64,000 nucleotides of DNA, from contig AP026548.1 in assembly GCA_026075535.2 (NCBI GenBank), positions 496,001-560,000 of the forward strand, given 5' to 3'. Every line of letters starts with the position of its first letter. Positions within the stretch are counted from its first letter, which is position 1. The notes below the pieces were generated by a model. That model searched no databases, was not told where the DNA came from, and worked only from the letters and a program-made list of their open reading frames with translations. Below are positions 33,841-46,050 of the stretch, piece after piece. Position numbers and translations under genes: made by a program. The stretch is from Tricholoma matsutake. Taxonomy: Eukaryota; Basidiomycota; Agaricomycetes; Agaricales; Tricholomataceae.

Positions 33841-35850
33841 ATCCTTGCCCTTGGAGACTTGATTAAGGTTGAGACACCTTTTGATGTTGACAAATTTGAG
33901 CTCCTTCTCACTGACCATCCTAACCAACCTTTTGTTCAATCTGTGATGAAAGGACTTTGTGAAGGGTTCTGGCCTTTTGATGAGGGAGAGTGGAAGGCTG
34001 AGTTGGAGGAGCTTCCACCAGACAATTATGCTTCAGATCCCCAAGATATAGAGGCCATTTGTGCCTTCTGTGACAAGGAGATTGCAGCTGGAAGGTGGTC
34101 AGATAGTTTGGACAACACTGACCTTCTTCCTGGCATGAAAATCTCTCCCATGTTCACTGTTTGGCAAAACAAAAAACCTCGTGTTGTGACAGATCACTCA
34201 TGTTCAGGCATTAATGAGGGGATTCCTCAGGTGGATGCAAAAGGCAAATATGATGAATTGCGCACCTTTGGGCAAACACTCCATGATGCCTGAACAGCAA
34301 ATCCTGGAAAGCGCCTTGTAACTTTTAAATCTGATGTCACATCAGCATTTCTCAACCTGCCTGCACACCCCATCTTCCAACTGTGTCAAGTGGTTAGAAT
34401 TGATGGGAAACTATTCATTGTATGGTGCCTTGTATTTGGTAACCGAGCCTCCCCATGATGATGGTGTGCTGTATCAGGGTTACTCTGTTGGCTTGGCATC
34501 CAAAAATTTGACATCATGGGCCTCCATGTATACATGGACAATTTTTTTGGTTGGGATTTTGCCGACAACCTCATTTGGTACCAAGGGAAGTTGTGACCAT
34601 GCCGACAAGTGGCACTTCTGCTGCTGTGGGAAGCAATCACACGCCCTTTTGAGGATGAAAGCAGGAACATGGTGAGGAGCTTAAAATCATTGGTTTCTGG
34701 GTGGATGTCAATCACAGCAGTATTTCTTTGCCTCCAAACTCCATCACCGCCATCAGTGAACAAATTGACCTCTTTCTTGTGACACCTAGGCATTCAGCTG
34801 ACATGAGGCACTCAACTGGACCCATGCTGTGAGAATGGTAATGCTTGGCAGGCCATTTGAATTGGCTTCTGAATGTACTTCCCTGGTGATGGCCTGCACT
34901 GACAGAGCTATATTGGAAGATCAGTGCAAAAAATCAGTCACAACAAAGGGTTCCCATTAATGCTGAAGTGATAACAGATCTCAAATGGTTGAAGGCAGTA
35001 ATTCCCTGGGCAATCAGAATCTGATTTGACAATGTCGGTCTGTGGACTGATTGTGAGGCAGACATGATCATGTGGACTGATGCTAGCCTATGCATTGCAT
35101 TATCCTTTGTATTCGCCAACAAAGGTTTTGTGTACTCTCTCCGAGCACCTCCTCTGGGCAAGAAAATTCTTCCTTGAACTCCTAGCCATCATGTCTGCTA
35201 TCCACTATGCTGGATTGCTTCCTCATCCCCCTCATTGCCTGCTTATCTGGACTGATAGTCTCGATGCTGTTGGTGTCCTCAACTCTCTTCATGCTACTGA
35301 ATCACTGCACAATGTGCCCCTCCTTGCAATTGCACAGATCATCCTGTGTACAGGGATGGATCTTTGTGTGCATCATATTGAAGGGAAGAAGAACATCTGA
35401 GCCAATATGTTATCTTGTCTTCTGCTAGACGACTACCAGAACAGATTTCCTGCTGACTGCATCCACTTCTTTAGTCCTCCATGGGAACTACTGGCAGCGC
35501 GATGGAGCACATGCTTTTGAGCACATTGGGGGGCATCATGCTCATGTGGCTCGCCCCCCCATGGACCTGGCTGAGATCAATGCACTTCCACTTCATCTGC
35601 AAGTAAATGCTATTGAATGTTTGACCTCAAAACGATACGCCACCAGTGCATGTGATTATGTGAACTTTTGCATCTTACATGCACTTCTGCTTGACTACCC
35701 CTACCACACTGTCTCATTACATTGCTTATTCTTCACAATTCATTGCTTCAGGTCCGAAATATCTTACAGGAGTGCACCATTTTCTTTGTGACATGTATCC
35801 CGACTTAGACACCAATCGCTGATAGGTCCACCATGTCATTCAAGCTCGGA
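33841..35850 (+). pseudogene. Ngaro-like retroelement: RT, RNase H and start of tyrosine recombinase
   Basis: Opens directly at the E1 boundary without a start codon. The first 150 codons match the N-terminal region of agaric tyrosine-recombinase retroelements (FVQSVMKGLCEGFWPFDEGE). RT follows with F-K-S-D-V-T-S-A-F-L-N-L and an active-site box YMDN (YMDD expected; the G-to-A change lies in a CpG). RNase H-like motifs are MWTDAS (about 35072), LIWTDSLDA (about 35250) and HHIEGKKN. The recombinase N-domain reads IASGPKYLTGVHHF at 35735-35780. Many frameshifts and TGA stops. Its 5' half is on the minus strand at 57217-58776: joining the two at the shared ATCCT restores one frame (QVSI then LALGD). 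Confidence 0.82.
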
Positions 35851-35860
35851 AAACACATCT

Positions 35861-35970
35861 ACAATTGTTGTCAAAGCTCTATGAGTCTCTACAGACCTCT
35901 ATGAGTCTCTACAGACCTCTATGAGTCTCTACAGACCTCTATGAGTCTCTACAGACCTCTACGAAGCTCT
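35861..35970 (+). repeat. 20-bp minisatellite
   Basis: Four near-perfect tandem copies of ACAGACCTCTATGAGTCTCT, then degenerate CTCTACGAA/CTCTACAAAG variants to about 36015. It begins where recognisable recombinase coding sequence ends (about 35850), so it marks a breakpoint or insertion edge. Confidence 0.8.
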
Positions 35971-37595
35971 ATGAACCCATACGAACCCCTCCAAAGCTCT
36001 ACAAAGCTCTACAAAGTCACAAAAATGCTTTGAAAATCTTTGCAACACCTCAAAATTCTTTGTATGCCTTCGGCCACCATAATACAATTCCCCTGACCTT
36101 CGTACAGCTCAGGATATACACTTGGAACATCATCAATGAGTTCCAAACCAGCTTCGAGCAATATCGCAGCGATATCGGCCTTTGAACAAGTCCAATATTT
36201 CCTCGACTGACTTTGAAAATCATCGAACATCAAAAATCGACATCGGACACTATATCACTATCCAAATGGTCATTGCACACATGCCAGACGTATCCCCTAC
36301 CATTGTTGAACAATATTGCACCGATTTCGGGCCACAAATGAAGTCCAAAGAAACTTTGAAAATCTTCAAAAAATCTTGAACCTCGAAAAACATCTTTGGA
36401 CACAGTATTTCCCATTTGAATGATCTTCAGATGCATGCTGGCCACATAGGACACTATCTCGAGTATATTGAACACATTTTGACTGCATATGCACACATAC
36501 AATCTGCTCAAAGCAGTTTCCGATGTTTTATGCAATTTATAACAAGGACAGTCCGCTTTTAGCTATTCTTTCTTATTATTTCTTCATCATGTGTTATATT
36601 CACCCTTTCTAGTCTCGCTTTATTGTTCTGATATACTTCTATTGTCTTTTGCCTTGAGTTTTCCACATGTTTGCCTCATGTTCTCTAGCCTTTCTAGGTA
36701 GTTTCTTTATTTTATATAAAAAGATGGACTAGATACAAAGAAAAACAAGGAAGTCATCATCTTCCTCCCAGATCACAGTGATTTGAGAGTTCGGTTTAGT
36801 CTTATTCAGTCCGAAGTTTGGTGTTTTACACTAAACCTCTTCAAAAATCCTCAAAAATCCTCACATTATGCTATTCTCATTCTTGTTTCCCTTGATTCAC
36901 CTTTGCTTTGCTTCTACTACTCATCTAGTCCCCCAATCTTGAGTCTGAACATATTTGCATACTCCGAATTCATTGATCTAGCCACGAAATAGTCTGAAAA
37001 TTCATCGGATTTTGTTGAAACTTGTTCATCCTCCTTTTGCCTCTCGATATTATTGTCATCCTCTTGTATTCATCATTGCTCACCTCACATTGTTTATCAA
37101 CCTTTCCATCACTCACCAATATCTTCACAGTCTATTTTGCAATCCCAAAAAATATTGCAATGTCTCGAAAAATATTGCAACTCTTTGAAAATCCTTGAAA
37201 CACATTCTTTTAGCTTTGAATTGCTTCGACAAGCAGTCCTTTTATGACTATTTGACAGTCGATCTGACAGGTGACATCTAGAGGGCCTTGCAACCTTCCT
37301 CTGACTTGTGTTATACCATCTGAAGCCTTTTTTGTGGGTTTTGTTTGGGTTTCTGCATTGAGCATCATCATTTTGGAGCCCACTGCGAGGGCTTTCTAGA
37401 TCAGTTCATCGTCGGACCTCCCCACATTTCCACCACCATTTTTTTTGGCCTTTGGCTGAAGGAAGCTCAACAATTTTGATTTTGCATTGAACTCATAGTG
37501 CCTCCAACCCTCCTGAACAACCAGGAGATCTCAATACAGTATCTCGACCATCGATAATATCATTTCGCACTCTTTCGCCCTTTGCATTTACTATT
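35971..37595 (+). other. Non-coding leader/LTR-like region of a gypsy relic
   Basis: No gene. It is T- and C-rich, with a possible TATA box (TTTATATAAAAAG) near 36710 and repeated TCAAAAATCCT text near 36840. It probably supplies the LTR and leader of the gag relic that follows; I could not find both LTRs. It resembles 440-660 weakly. Confidence 0.35.
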
Positions 37596-39005
37596 TTGCT
37601 GCCATCTTCGACTTTGAAACACACGAAACCCAATATTGCACAAATTTCGACTTTGCAGCCCCCGGAATTTACTTCAAACATGTTGATGTCCTTTATGCCA
37701 GCTTGTGGCCATTCTACATCTCCAAAATTCAATCTGAAACAGCCCAGAGAACTCCGAAAATATTTTGAAGAGCTCAAATTTCTCTTCCCAACTTGTGGTA
37801 GTACAGATCAGGACCTAAAGAAGAAGCATGCCTGCAGATATGTCAACATTGATTCTTGTGAACTCTGGGAATCGCTTCCAGAGTACCAGCCCAGCACCTC
37901 GTTTAACGCATTTTGCATCGCAGTACACAAGTTCTATCCTGGATCAGAAGATGAACACAAATACAGCATTTCAGACATGGACACACTTGTTCGCGAACAG
38001 CTTCACATCAGTATTTTTGACTCAAACAATCTAGGAGTTTATTATAGGACATTCTACAACATTACAAATTTTCATTGCTTGAAACACAGAATTTCGGAAG
38101 CCAAACAAAGTTGAGCTTTTGTTTGAGGGTTTCAAATGGATTTATGGACTTGAATTGTGCATCATCTCAAAGACAAGTTCCCAGTTCATTATCCCGATGA
38201 CCCATACGCTCTGAACGACATCCATGATGCCATGAAAATTGTTTTAGCATCTTCGAACTCTGCTCCAATCAACTCCGAAGATATGTTGCACATTTTTAAA
38301 CATTTCACATTGAACTTTGCATCGGTTTTTGCAGCTTCGCATCTGACCAGAACAGCATCCGAAATTTCCGTTCCAACCTCATTCTTCACTGATATAGCAC
38401 CTTCGACTGCATTGAACCAAATGTTTGATGGTACGCATCACAGCTCGCACATTTCAGACAATGTAGAAGCTTGTATTGCAGCACTCAAATGGGAACTAGC
38501 CCTCGAAAAAGAGCTTGCACTTGAACGAGAAATTTTTGCACTTCAAAATCATCATGTTGCACCTCCTGGTCTTCATCGCATAGTTCCAGCTTCATCGCAC
38601 AAGTCTGCACCAGTTTCATCTTCGATAAATTCGCCTTTGCCTATTGCACCAATCATATCAGCTTTGACAGTTTCGACATCGTCCAAAGAACATGAAATAT
38701 TCAAATTACCATTTTTGACTTCAACTCGCCCTCTGACACCATTTTCACCTCTGCAATGTAGCTCGATCTTGCCCCCAATATTTTCATCATATTCATCCTC
38801 ATCATCGCCCATTTTGACCTTGTCTTTGTGCTCACCACTCCCAATATTTTTCATCCTTGATCTCGTCCTCTGTGCCATCATCCATTTCATCATCTATTTT
38901 GATATTGCCTTTGCCCTCATATATTTCATCACCAGATTCATGTTTGCATTTGCCCTTGAAGTCCAATATAGCACTCAAAGTTTGGTACCCATCATATATC
39001 CATAG
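37596..39005 (+). pseudogene. Gypsy-type gag relic
   Basis: Two open blocks: 37596-38114, containing L-K-Q-P-R-E-L-R-K-Y-F-E-E-L, D-L-K-K-K-H-A-C-R-Y and SISDMDTLVREQL; and 38157-39005, beginning with H-L-K-D-K-F-P-V-H-Y-P-D-D-P-Y and then low-complexity Ser/Ile/Leu sequence. The blocks are separated by a stop and frameshift near 38110. The motifs are those of an agaricomycete gypsy Gag lineage distinct from E1 and from the element at 19297. No pol remains. It lies between the two recombinase fragments of the Ngaro-like element, so it is part of the insertion there. Confidence 0.6.
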
Positions 39006-39279
39006 TTCTCAGCTCGCAACCCTTGTTGTCATCCCTGAAAATTTTATTACATCCATTGTCGACCACAGTTTTGTCAACCTCATTTTCGATCCCTCAATCT
39101 TTCATTCGAACTATATTCAATTAGTTCCTCGACCTGATTATTGTGATCATGGTTAGCATTGTTGACATTGATCAAATTCACCTATTTCCTTTCTCGTCTT
39201 TTTCATCTCGACTTTGTTCTATTTATTGAACTCATCTTCACCATGCTTGACATTCTTCATCCATTCGCATCCGTGATCA

Positions 39280-40853
39280 ACCAGGTCGGACCAGCAAGGA
39301 CAGTCCGCATGCATCCGAGCAGACCATTTGATCTTAGCAAAATAATGTCATGAATGGTGTTTGAACTCAGAGCCTCATGGTTAACTAATAAAGTACAGAT
39401 GCACATTACTGTTACACTATGCAGCCATTATTGTTTGTAGCCATTGATGCAACTACATATGACTGTTTGGCTTTGTATGACAAAGCACACAGCTGTGTCA
39501 TCAACATTGCCAGCTCATCACTCACCACCACCACCATTGACAACGACCACGCCGCCATCTCACTCCCTCCCTCCTTCCCTCTCTACCACCACCATCTCCA
39601 CTCTACCCACATCACCTCCACCCACTCCCAGCCCCATTCCACAGCCACGAAGAGCTGCCAACAAGCCGACCAGAAGCAATGCAGGCCCAAATGATGCAAT
39701 TGCGTCATTTGGGCCATAGGTAATTTTTTTTATTTGTTTCTTCTTTTTATCAACTAACTAATTGTTGTCTTTGTTTTTTAGGTTCTAATCTACAGGTAAC
39801 GACGGATGACAACATGGGCCCAAACAACGCAATTGCATCGTTTGGGCCATAGGTAGTTTTTATTTATTCATTTCTTCTTTTTCTCAACTAACTAATTGTT
39901 TTCTTTGTTTTTGAGGTTCTAATCTACAGGTAACAATGGACAACAAAGCAGGATGACGCAAACCCCCCCAAAACAGATGAAAACGAGCACCAGGGCCCCA
40001 CCACGACCACCCACAGTGACAGATGACACACCACCCACCCCCAGCCCCACAACACTGACAAAACTGATGCCAACCACAGAATGACACACCACCTACCATC
40101 CACCCCACAAGGACACACCACCCACCTCCAGCCTCGCAAGCCACTGCTCGTGGGGTGGATGGTGGGTGGAATGATGACGAGGGGGATGGGAGATGAGAGG
40201 AAAGGGAGACGAAGGGGGAGGGGGAGGGAGACGACAAGGGAGATGGGACAGGAGATGACAGCACACCACCTGCCCCCAGCCTCACAAGCAACTGCTCATG
40301 CGGTGGATCGCGGGTGGAACAATGATGAGGAAGGGGGGTGCGTACAGACAAATGGGGAATGGTGAGAGGGGCCAAGAGGGGCCACAAGGGAGGGCCGACG
40401 ATGAACACACCCGCCCCTGCCGTCTCGCATGCTAGGGAGATGGTGGGTTATTTATTTTATTCTATAGTCTACTGCCCCCCTCTTCGGCAGGGGGGCAACT
40501 TTTTTTGTATTTAATACTACCAATAAAATGTCCCCCATCATGGGGCATCCTTGTTTTTTTTTGCCATCAACCCATGCCTCAATTTTTCATTTGGGTCACC
40601 ACATGGTTGGAATCTGTGTGGACTTATGTGGACTTATGTGGACTTATGTGGACTCTGCATGGACTTATGCAGACTCCGCGTGGACTTATGCAGACTCCGT
40701 GTGGACTTATGTGGACTCCACATGGACTGGGGCAGAGTCCGTGGCGAAAGGGGTGTAATTTTTCATTTTGGTCACCAGATGGTTGGACTCTGCACAGAGT
40801 CCACACAGTCCACATGGATCTGTGTGGAACATATGGGGCAGTGTAAATTACTG
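39280..40853. mobile_element. Non-autonomous CAGTACTTTACACT-family element, copy H2
   Basis: The right end at 40853 is the reverse complement of CAGTAATTTACACTG, matching H1 and H3. The left end is not clear; 39280 is where GGACTGTCC-type arm text starts. It contains a minus-strand tRNA-like module (39345-39425), two palindromes (39684-39715, 39816-39848), each followed by a plus-strand intron-like segment (39720-39781, 39853-39915; CAACTAACTAATTG branch-like text in both), GCAAGC-type hairpins (40130-40150, 40280-40300) and a TGGACTTATG tandem array at about 40615-40735. No transposase. Confidence 0.65.
39345..39425 (-). other. tRNA-like (A/B-box) module in H2 left arm
   Basis: The minus strand carries TGGCTGCATAGTGTAACAG (A-box-like) and, about 45 bp later, GAGTTCAAACACC (B-box-like). 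It points outward, like the modules in H1 and H3. Degenerate; not a functional tRNA call. Confidence 0.45.
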
Positions 40854-40924
40854 CTCAATGGCTTTCATTTTAGCTTTGACACCTCATTTCACATCACTTC
40901 ATTTTGATTTAATTCAATTTACCT

Positions 40925-41646
40925 TTGCAGTTCAATCAACTGACCAGGATGGTCAGTATCACATGCATCCTCTGGTGACAGCAACCATCCATGGCTCAAA
41001 GAAGGTCAGAGCTGATCCTGTGTGGTGCAAACTGCCACTTCACATGGCACATCTGCAGGCTTTTTTGAGTGTTGCTTGCTGCACAGGGTTGTATGATGAT
41101 CTCCTGTTCACTACAATTATGTCCTGTGCATTTTATAGCTGTCACCGAATGGGGGAACTCATTCAGAAGAATGATAACAGTCTCTTCAACTGGTGAAAAA
41201 TTGTCAAATAATCTTCTTTGATTTTTGAGAATGAGCATGTGCAGTATCACTTGCCTTATCATAAAGGCAACCCATTTTATTGTGGAACGGATGTGCTGTT
41301 CATGTCGCAAGATGTTGCCAACCTGATCTCCCTTCTACAAGAATTTGTGTCTCTGTGCGACAGGCAGCATGGTGCAAAAGTGGCTCTGTTTCTACAAGAG
41401 AATGGTGCACACCTGACATGATCATGGTTCGACGTCAAGTTCTTCATCATCCTTGACCATCATTTTGGTGGACACTCACCTCGTGCCAGCTATGTGACTT
41501 TTCTGTTGAGCCTGGGAGTTTTGGAAACAATCATTCAGGCGATTGGACAGTGGTCATCTGAGGCATGGAAAATTTACATTCGAGAAAACCCTGCTGTCAG
41601 GGCTGTGCAACAACTGGCTGCAATCCACCTGCATCAGCAGGATTGA
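40925..41646 (+). pseudogene. Tyrosine recombinase C-terminal domain of Ngaro-like element
   Basis: Reads H-P-L-V-T-A-T-I-H-G-S-K-K-V-R-A-D, then the recombinase core with HRMGEL (first catalytic Arg, about 41145), GGHSPRASYVTF (H-x-x-R, about 41470) and SSEAWKIYIRENPA (catalytic Tyr, about 41575), ending TGA at about 41646. Stops at 41194-41196 and about 41419 are TGA where Arg is expected. The first codons overlap in content with the end of the 35850 fragment (both represent the H-P-L-V-Q-A stretch). The two pieces may therefore come from one element duplicated around an insertion, or from two copies. Confidence 0.78.
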
Positions 41647-41730
41647 CAGACACACCATCATGGCTCCTCACTCTACATCTCTCTCACACCTCCACCACCC
41701 CCACACACATCATCATCAGCTCATGTTTTA

Positions 41731-42510
41731 GCCTCTCCACTCTGTCACCAATCCATTTTGGGGTCCACCTTTGTGGACCTCCATTTGCACTACCTCTCAT
41801 TTGATCCACGCAGCAGAGGTCATCACAAAGATGGGTTCCAGGGGTAAGGAGGCTTTTTGTAGGCCTCTGCACCATTCAAAACTGTTTCACATATCTAGCT
41901 TTGCTACCCATTCTGAGCTCCGCTCAAAAACCCCTCTTTTCGTGCCATCTCAGTCAGGTGCTAGAGTCTAGCCAATGCCTGGTTTTTGGCACGATTAGGG
42001 GTTCCTTGTGTTGCTTTTTGACTCCCATCTTGTCTACAAGCAACACAGGTGAGCATTTTGTGCTCCTCACAGGATTTTATCTCACTTCTCAGAAGTTGTT
42101 AATTTTGGCTTCACCTTTGAGCTTCACTCTCACATTGACAGTTATCTTTGTTGTGAGATCTTTCCTTTGCTCCTGTGTCAATAAACTCACCTTCTCACTT
42201 CACAGGATTCAACCACACTGTTAGCTCTGCTACTTTGCTCAGTTGAATCCTCACAGTGAGCAATTTGATTCTCAGATCAATTCTTCATTTATTGCTCACA
42301 TGGGTGCCCTTCAGGCCTCATCTCATTCTTCGAATTGGTTTTGCTTCTTTGTGGCCCACCCTCCACACCCTTTTTTTTGTTTTGTTAGAAATAGTATACA
42401 TATTTTGTTGTCATGTATCAGCCTCTCTGCTCTGTCGCCAATCCATTTTGGGGTCCACCTTTGTGGACCTCCATTTGCGCTACCTCTCATTTGATCCATG
42501 CAGCAGAGGT
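41731..42510 (+). repeat. Ngaro-type B1-A2-B2 terminal repeats
   Basis: B1 (41731-41820) and B2 (42421-42510) are 90-bp near-identical direct repeats around GGGGTCCACCTTTGTGGACC and ending GCAGCAGAGGT. Between them A2 (41826-42356) is homologous to A1 on the minus strand at 58777-59252. The order A1-ORFs-B1-A2-B2 is the split direct repeat layout of Ngaro elements. A2 includes intron- or UTR-like text with TTCACAGGATT repeats. Confidence 0.8.
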
Positions 42511-43661
42511 TCAAGAAACACTATTATGCTTACATAAGCATCACTTCAGGAATGTGTGGGACCCTTTCCTGCCACCAGTGATCAACCAATCACTGTCTCC
42601 CACAGTTGATCAATGCCCACCACAGCTTTGCGGTCATCATTCTTGATGACAAGCAGATCATTTCACTCATGCTTCATGTTTTCCCTTCATTTTTTTGATA
42701 GGTAACACTTATATATGTATATACAGTTGATATACAGTTATTTTCACTTTTATACTTATGCTCAGCCTGTAGTGAGCATTCTCTCTCAATGAGGAGGCCC
42801 AGGAGGGGTCTCTTCTCTTTATTGAGGGGCTCAACTATGTATGCATAATTTTATGTATAACTATATGCATGACTTAGGATGGTGCTACATGAGTAGGAAA
42901 GGGGAGAGGTAGGGAGAAGAGAGGGGGTATGAGACAAGGTACTATCTACTGAACCTGTGCATCCTCTGAAGCCAAAAGGACTCATGTAGCAGGGTATATA
43001 GATGTACCTATGAATGGGGAATGAAGTTTTCAGAGTTGGGAATGAAGGGTTGTGTGTCAATGCACCTGTATGTGGAAGGGAGAGGTTGTCACTTACCTGC
43101 ATCCTTTGGCCTTCCCCTCATGAAGTACAAATTAAAAGAGGTTGTAATAGTCCTAATAAACTACCCAATAAATCCCCTAATGGCCTTGCAGTTGTTAGTA
43201 GAGACATAAAACAGAACATGTACTCAGGAGGAGATATGCTTATACTGTGAGCTCCATGGGACCAAAGCATTTGCTTTCTTCAATTTCCAGGTCTAATATA
43301 GAAGTATAATGAGGGTTGGTAAGAGTTTTGGAAGAGGAATCAGGTCCTGGCTCACCAGGGCATGGGCTCCCCATCAACAGAAGTGAATTTTGTTCATAAT
43401 GAAGCACACACTGTACCTATTGTCCAAAACTTTTCCTAGGCATTTGTAGCATTGCATTATCCTTCATTCATAGCTTACAAGCAATCCACACAGTCCAAAC
43501 ACAGTCAATACTTCTTCCAGAAAAATAGGATCCTCACCTGCTCACCTATCCTCCTTGTTACTCCATGACAGCTCATTTAACCCAGTGGTGGATGCATATA
43601 CAAATATATCAAGATAATGTTAGTAGAATTACCACCTTGGAACAGTACAAAAGTCTATACA
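42511..43661 (+). repeat. Repeat R, right part of copy R2, and unassigned DNA
   Basis: 42511-42840 matches the complement of 48110-48430 (GAAACACTATTATGCTTACAT, CAGTTGATCAA, CAGCCTGTAGTGAGCATTCT). The Ngaro-like element interrupts R here; the other part of R2 is at 59253-60030. 42840-43661 has no recognised gene or repeat. Confidence 0.6.
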
Positions 43662-44579
43662 TAGTGTTTCAAGGTCCAGTCTATAGGACCGGAAATGCCC
43701 ATAGGACCAAACTGGACCAAACCTTGGTCCAGTCTTTTTTTCGGTTGCAGTTGCCCACAATTGGGGTCAGGCCAGTCACTGGTTGCCTCACTTTGAAAAT
43801 CTTTCAAAACTGTTCAAAGACCAGTTGCAATCAGTTGCAACCAGTCTTTTCACAGTAGTATATACTCATGTAAAGGTATCTACATCACAAGAAAAATACA
43901 ACTAATATATACTATTAATACTATTAATACTAAATACTCAGTACAGAATGGCCAATGGGTTCAGCCTGGGGGGAAAAGCAATCATTTCATGTCTGCTTAT
44001 ATACCCCGTGGCTGTGCACAGACCATTTGGTTGTGCTTGTGCTACCAAAAATGAAAGTGGCACCACTTTCCAGATGACTCCCATGACTACCAATGATCCA
44101 CACTGCTGCTTCCACTCTACCACCACCCACCATGCCTGCCTCAAGAATGTTGTGCCTCAGTTGAATGAACACAAAGTGGGCCCAAACAATGCTAGTCATT
44201 GTTTGGGCCCCAGGTATGTATTTTATTGTTGATTTCTTCTTTTTACTAACCAATACATTGTCTTTTTTAGGTTCTTACCTTTTGATAATGACATCACCCA
44301 ACCACCCACTGCACACCATAACAACCCACCACCACAACATGGCACTGACAACAATGTGACATGGCACCACCATCCCGAAGCCACTGCTCGCAGGGGGAGA
44401 TCTAGGTGTTGACTTCATTGTCAATGATGGCCAATGACATGCCACCACCATGCCACCTGCAAAGTGTTGTTTGGGCCTCGTGTTTTTTTATATAGTTGAT
44501 TTATTACTTTCACTAACTTACTGTTTTTCTTCATCATTAGGTTCTTACTTTTTGACAATGATCTCCCCCACCTAACAAT

Positions 44580-46050
44580 GGGGGGGGGGGGCAATCCTGG
44601 CTAACTCTGCTTATTGACCATTGTTTGGCTTAGTCAATAAAGGGGGAGTTTTTGTGAAGCACTCATTTTTTGAAGCACACAACAATTTTCACATCTCATG
44701 GTGGCAGAGAAAGTTGTTCAGTTTTATTCCCTCTACAACTTCTTCATGCCTGATTTTTTGATTTCACACTTATCATAAAATATAAACCAAAATACATGTT
44801 TTTTATGGTCTATAGAAATAATAAAAATCAAATCAAAAAATCTGGCATGAAGATGTTTGTAGCCTGGCCAAACGGCCAAAACTGAGAACATTTTGTTAAT
44901 GACATGAGGCACCATTGTGAGTAAGGGACTCACAAAACAAGTCATGAGGTTGCCTTGTTTTGAGACGTGGTGTGACAGCAGAGTTTAAATTTGATGCTCG
45001 ACACGTCCAATGCACATCGAGGTGAAAATTCACCTCCAAACACTGTCATAATGCATCTATTAGGTGCTCTGTGTGTCAATGAATGTGATAAGTGCCACAC
45101 ATGTTGCCACATGTGCTGCTAGTGGCCTACACTGGGGGTTGTAGGATGGATTTAAGTGCCACTAATCTGCTCATTTTCTTAATATCTTAGGGTACAGACA
45201 TGTAATTAAGATGTTCTCAGATAATTTTTAGGCCCCCAACAATTACAGACATCCCTGGAACAATTTTAGATGTATTTAAGTGTTGTGGGGATCACATATG
45301 AATTGTAATATTGTAAAGTAGTTAATTCAGGGGTAAGTTACAATTCTGAACAGTACTTTCTCCATGACTCTCACAATAGAAACACAAAAATCTAAGGTCT
45401 CTCCAGTATGCACAGAGTTAATTTAGATGGCATAGAACTTATGTATAGGGCAAGGCAGGGGTTACCCCTGGGTATCAAATCTCATACCCTTACCCCTACC
45501 CCTGAACACCCTACCCTTAGGGGTAAGGGTATGGAAACATATAAGGGTTGCCAAGGGTATGGGAGGGTTTGTCAAGGGTACAAGGGTTTGGCACAAAATC
45601 AACATATTTAGAGCAAAATTCATTTGAAAAGTGTTGATAACTATTGTATTTACTATTAATATCACATATTAATACCTCTTATTAACATATGAAAGCCATT
45701 ATCATGTTGGACAATCCCAAAATCTGAATTTAATTGATGAAAATCTTGAATATGAGTCTTTGTAGCTGAAAAAATCAAATGATATTCTTACATAAGCATA
45801 CCCCTGGCATACCCCTGTACCCTTAGTAAGGGTACAGGGGTATGCAAGGGTATGAACTTCCAAACCCCTACCCTTACCCCTCATACCCTTAGCCCAAAAA
45901 CACAAGGGTATACCCCTACCCCTGCCTTGCCTCACTTATGTACATTGAAAAAAACTATAGGGATCCCTTGAGAATCCAGTGAAAATGGCCTGAAATTATG
46001 GTTTTGTATTGTTTGGCTTACCATGGCATAACCTGGGATTGCCCCCCCCA
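44580..46050. mobile_element. Nested non-autonomous element with GGGGCAATCC termini
   Basis: Left GGGGGGGCAATCCTGG, right the complement of GGGGGGGCAATCCCAGG. The perfect 8-bp duplication CTAACAAT lies at 44572-44579 and 46051-46058, so it is also hAT-like but from a third terminus type. It contains no recognised gene and itself hosts the element at 45446-45934. Confidence 0.75.
45446..45934. mobile_element. hAT-like MITE with TRRGGCAAGGCAGGGGT termini
   Basis: 489 bp. The left end TAGGGCAAGGCAGGGGT pairs with the right end (complement of TGAGGCAAGGCAGGGGT). Perfect 8-bp duplication CTTATGTA at 45438-45445 and 45935-45942. Its subterminal regions are ACCCTTACCCCTACCCC/GGGGTAAGGGTA repeats, superficially telomere-like. 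This is the innermost of three nested insertions. Confidence 0.85.

Noticed and set aside
45446..45934. Internal telomere remnant
   Set aside because: The G-rich repeats are degenerate, present as inverted blocks, and enclosed by terminal repeats with an 8-bp target duplication, so this is a MITE.
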